Shown here one piece after another: positions 62,223 to 64,000 of a stretch of 64,000 bases of DNA; the first letter of the stretch is position 1, and each line of letters begins with the position of its first letter. The position numbers were made by a program, and so were the translations under genes. The DNA is taken from assembly GCA_963665595.2 (NCBI GenBank), contig CAXXJK010000004.1:682001-746000 (forward strand), read 5' to 3'. A model generated the notes under the pieces. The model worked only from the letters and a program-made list of their open reading frames with translations. It had not been told where the DNA came from and searched no databases. The stretch comes from G963665595 sp963665595 (GTDB lineage: Bacteria > Actinomycetota > Coriobacteriia > Coriobacteriales > CADBOM01).

Positions 62223-63749
62223 CTATTCTTCATTTTCAAGTTGCCAGATTTCATTCATACCATCGCGTTCTTGAGGCCACCATATGGGTTTGTTATCCTC
62301 AAGAAATGAGTTCTTTGTCAGAGAATCCGGCACAAGTACGGGATAATCACCGGTAAAACAAGCCGTACAATAACCCGGATGAGTTGCATAGATACAACTC
62401 TTCAGCCCTTCTTCTGAAAGAAAGGCGAGGGAATCCGCTCCCACAAACTCACGAATACCTTCGATGTCCATGTTCGCGGCTATCAGCTGGTCTTGATCAT
62501 CAGTATCAATACCGTAGAAGCAAGGCCAGGTAACGGGAGGCGACACAATACGCAAATGTACCTCTTGAGCACCCGCTTCACGCAACATTTGCACTAACTG
62601 TTTTGAAGTGTTGCCACGAACAATAGAATCGTCTATGACCACAAGGCGCCGGTTGCGCACCGCAAAAGGAAGAGGATTGAGTTTGAGACGAATACCGCGC
62701 TGACGCAATGCCTGCGTCGGCTCAATAAACGTTCTGCCTACATACCGATTCTTTACTATACCCTCGGAGTAGATAATGCCACTCTCGCGCGCATAACCGA
62801 TAGCTGCGGGTACACCAGAGTCAGGTACACCAATGACAATATCTGCATCCACTGGTGCCTCACGCGCCAACTGTCTTCCCATAGCCTCACGAGCACGATA
62901 CACATTAGCGCCGTCGATAATGGAGTCGGGGCGTGCAAAATAGACATATTCAAAGATACAGGCAGCACGGGCCCGCTGCGGAATAGCCTGCTCTGACATC
63001 ATCCCTTGCTCGTTCATACGAACAATCTCGCCCGGTTCAACATCACGGACGTATTCAGCACCAACGATATCAAGGCCACAGGTCTCCGAGGAAACGACCC
63101 AGCCGCGATCATCAGGAAGCTTGCCAATACAGAGCGGACGAATACCATGCGGGTCACGAAACGCGTACAGAGATGAATTGTTGATAAGAACCATCGCATA
63201 GGCTCCCTCAATAAGTTCCATCGTCCGACGAATGCCTTCTCTCAGATGGTTGGTTCGCTGCGTATAATACGCAATGAGACGAGTGGCAACTTCACTATCA
63301 CTCTGAGATCTGAACGGGATTCCCTTATCTACAAGAACAGAACGTAGCTTGTTGGTGTTAACGAGCGTTCCATTGTGGGCGAGCGCGATGATCTCCTCAC
63401 CCATGAGCGAAAGGTGTGGTTGAGCCGCCTCCCAAGAGTTTGAACCACCACTTGTGGAGTAACGCGCATGTCCGATAGCCACAACGCCATCGAGCGAGGA
63501 AAGCCCCGGCTCATCAAATACTTGGGTTACCAACCCCATGTTCTTTACAACAGTAACAGTGGCCGTATCGCCTACGGCTATGCCGGCTGACTCTTGGCCA
63601 CGATGTTGTAGTGCTTGAAGACCGAAATACGTCAACCGTGCAACGTCTTCGCCGGGAGCCCATACGCCAAACACGCCACATTCTTCAACAGGGTGGTCAA
63701 CCCCCTTGAATGGTGAGTTCTCGCTCAGAATATCATCATAGGAAACCAT
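62223..63749 (-). CDS. purF: Amidophosphoribosyltransferase
   Basis: 508 residues. A 23-residue propeptide ends before Cys24 (EECGVFGV), the glutaminase nucleophile, as in the Bacillus-type precursor. Four cysteines that ligate the oxygen-sensitive [4Fe-4S] cluster are present (CIFEYVYFARPDS; PCFYGID; CTACFTG). The PRPP loop is VVIDDSIVRGNTS. It commits PRPP to purine synthesis. GAGGCGGG precedes the ATG; the sortase gene ends 24 bp upstream. Confidence 0.96.
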   Translation of the reverse strand: MVSYDDILSENSPFKGVDHPVEECGVFGVWAPGEDVARLTYFGLQALQHRGQESAGIAVGDTATVTVVKNMGLVTQVFDEPGLSSLDGVVAIGHARYSTSGGSNSWEAAQPHLSLMGEEIIALAHNGTLVNTNKLRSVLVDKGIPFRSQSDSEVATRLIAYYTQRTNHLREGIRRTMELIEGAYAMVLINNSSLYAFRDPHGIRPLCIGKLPDDRGWVVSSETCGLDIVGAEYVRDVEPGEIVRMNEQGMMSEQAIPQRARAACIFEYVYFARPDSIIDGANVYRAREAMGRQLAREAPVDADIVIGVPDSGVPAAIGYARESGIIYSEGIVKNRYVGRTFIEPTQALRQRGIRLKLNPLPFAVRNRRLVVIDDSIVRGNTSKQLVQMLREAGAQEVHLRIVSPPVTWPCFYGIDTDDQDQLIAANMDIEGIREFVGADSLAFLSEEGLKSCIYATHPGYCTACFTGDYPVLVPDSLTKNSFLEDNKPIWWPQERDGMNEIWQLENEE

Positions 63750-63773
63750 TACCCGCCTCAGTCTTTCCCTTTT

Positions 63774-64000
63774 CTAGGGCACATGTACGGCGACCGCGTC
63801 CACAACAGTAGCTACCAATATCGTCCGCGTATCATTAGTCTCATAACTACACGTTACAAAATCAAACACCTGGTTCACGTCACCGAGATCAAAATCAGAA
63901 GAACGTGCGACAGCACTATTGTATTGTTCGGTGACTGCTAAATGGAAATCTTCAAGAGAAGGATAGCTAATCTGCCGTATTTTTGCATCACCCGAACACG
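63774..64000 (-). CDS. Class B sortase, C-terminal fragment (runs off the right edge)
   Basis: Only the last 74 codons and the stop are in the window. They read RQISYPSLEDFHLAVTEQ, then FDFVTCSYETNDTRTILVA. The TCSYE...R pattern supplies the catalytic Cys and Arg of class B sortases (TLSTC...R). Class B sortases anchor a few surface proteins or pilins to peptidoglycan. It stands 24 bp before purF in the same direction and may share its transcript. Confidence 0.75.
   Translation of the reverse strand, partial: CSGDAKIRQISYPSLEDFHLAVTEQYNSAVARSSDFDLGDVNQVFDFVTCSYETNDTRTILVATVVDAVAVHVP

Noticed and set aside
1..64000. CRISPR array, prophage or integrated element other than IS200
   Set aside because: No regularly spaced repeats, integrase, capsid or cas-like genes seen.

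Overview
The window looks like a chromosomal segment from an anaerobic, respiring actinobacterium of the class Coriobacteriia, probably family Eggerthellaceae. The pointers are a giant two-headed acyl-CoA dehydratase activase, a TAT-exported FAD reductase beside a membrane-anchored LuxR-type regulator, a NapC-like multihaem cytochrome, a tandem pair of actinobacterial WYL regulators, and bd oxidase as the only oxidase seen. No species is claimed.

Layout. 1-11.9 kb: activase gene running off the left edge (-), TetR regulator with a perfect operator, DUF711/PFL protein, XdhC, a small zinc-ribbon membrane protein, a THEP1-like NTPase with a DUF364 protein, the cytochrome, Maf and a Pit phosphate permease. 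11.9-18.4 kb: remnant of a Cys/Met-metabolism PLP enzyme, membrane pyrophosphatase, and a two-gene surface-glycan unit (GT2 glycosyltransferase plus a two-domain polysaccharide pyruvyl transferase). 18.5-24.7 kb: GntR/DUF1648 pair, small membrane proteins, tRNA-Gly, then a decayed respiratory-reductase locus (LuxR-type regulator and flavoprotein, both frameshifted). 24.7-28.8 kb: cydAB-rrf2, an IS200/IS605 element, and a 47-residue DUF5679 gene. 29-36.5 kb: heavily frameshifted M28-like peptidase, a one-TM protein, two WYL regulators, an EEP-family phosphohydrolase. 36.5-46.5 kb: purA, a YhaN/YhaO-like ATPase/nuclease pair, dnaB, a HAD phosphatase, a second IS200 copy, then rplI-rpsR-ssb-rpsF, with rpsF broken by three indels. 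46.9-53 kb: decayed HEAT-like membrane protein, a polytopic membrane protein, an acidic orphan protein, two tRNA-Ser genes, PadR/HAAS pair, GAP-family protein. 53-64 kb: one long minus-strand run: purF-purM-purN, two FAD oxidoreductases, a J-domain membrane protein, a second member of the acidic orphan family, typA and a PrsA-like foldase, with a class B sortase C-terminus at the right edge.

How it fits together. Energy metabolism is anaerobic or microaerobic (cytochrome, flavoprotein, bd oxidase with its own Rrf2 regulator, H+-pumping pyrophosphatase). The ribosomal/ssb/dnaB/purA neighbourhood resembles the origin-proximal arrangement of many Gram-positive bacteria. The purine genes form a biosynthetic operon.

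The most striking property is that frameshifts are concentrated: seven loci (a Cys/Met enzyme, a small membrane protein, the LuxR-type regulator, the flavoprotein, the M28-like peptidase, rpsF, the HEAT-like protein) carry one to six indels each, mostly at homopolymers, while about 45 other genes are clean. I found no CRISPR array, prophage or clear defence system. Uneven decay and the placement of both IS200 copies just beyond terminators are the observations I would follow first. All assignments come from reading motifs by eye; no database search was run.
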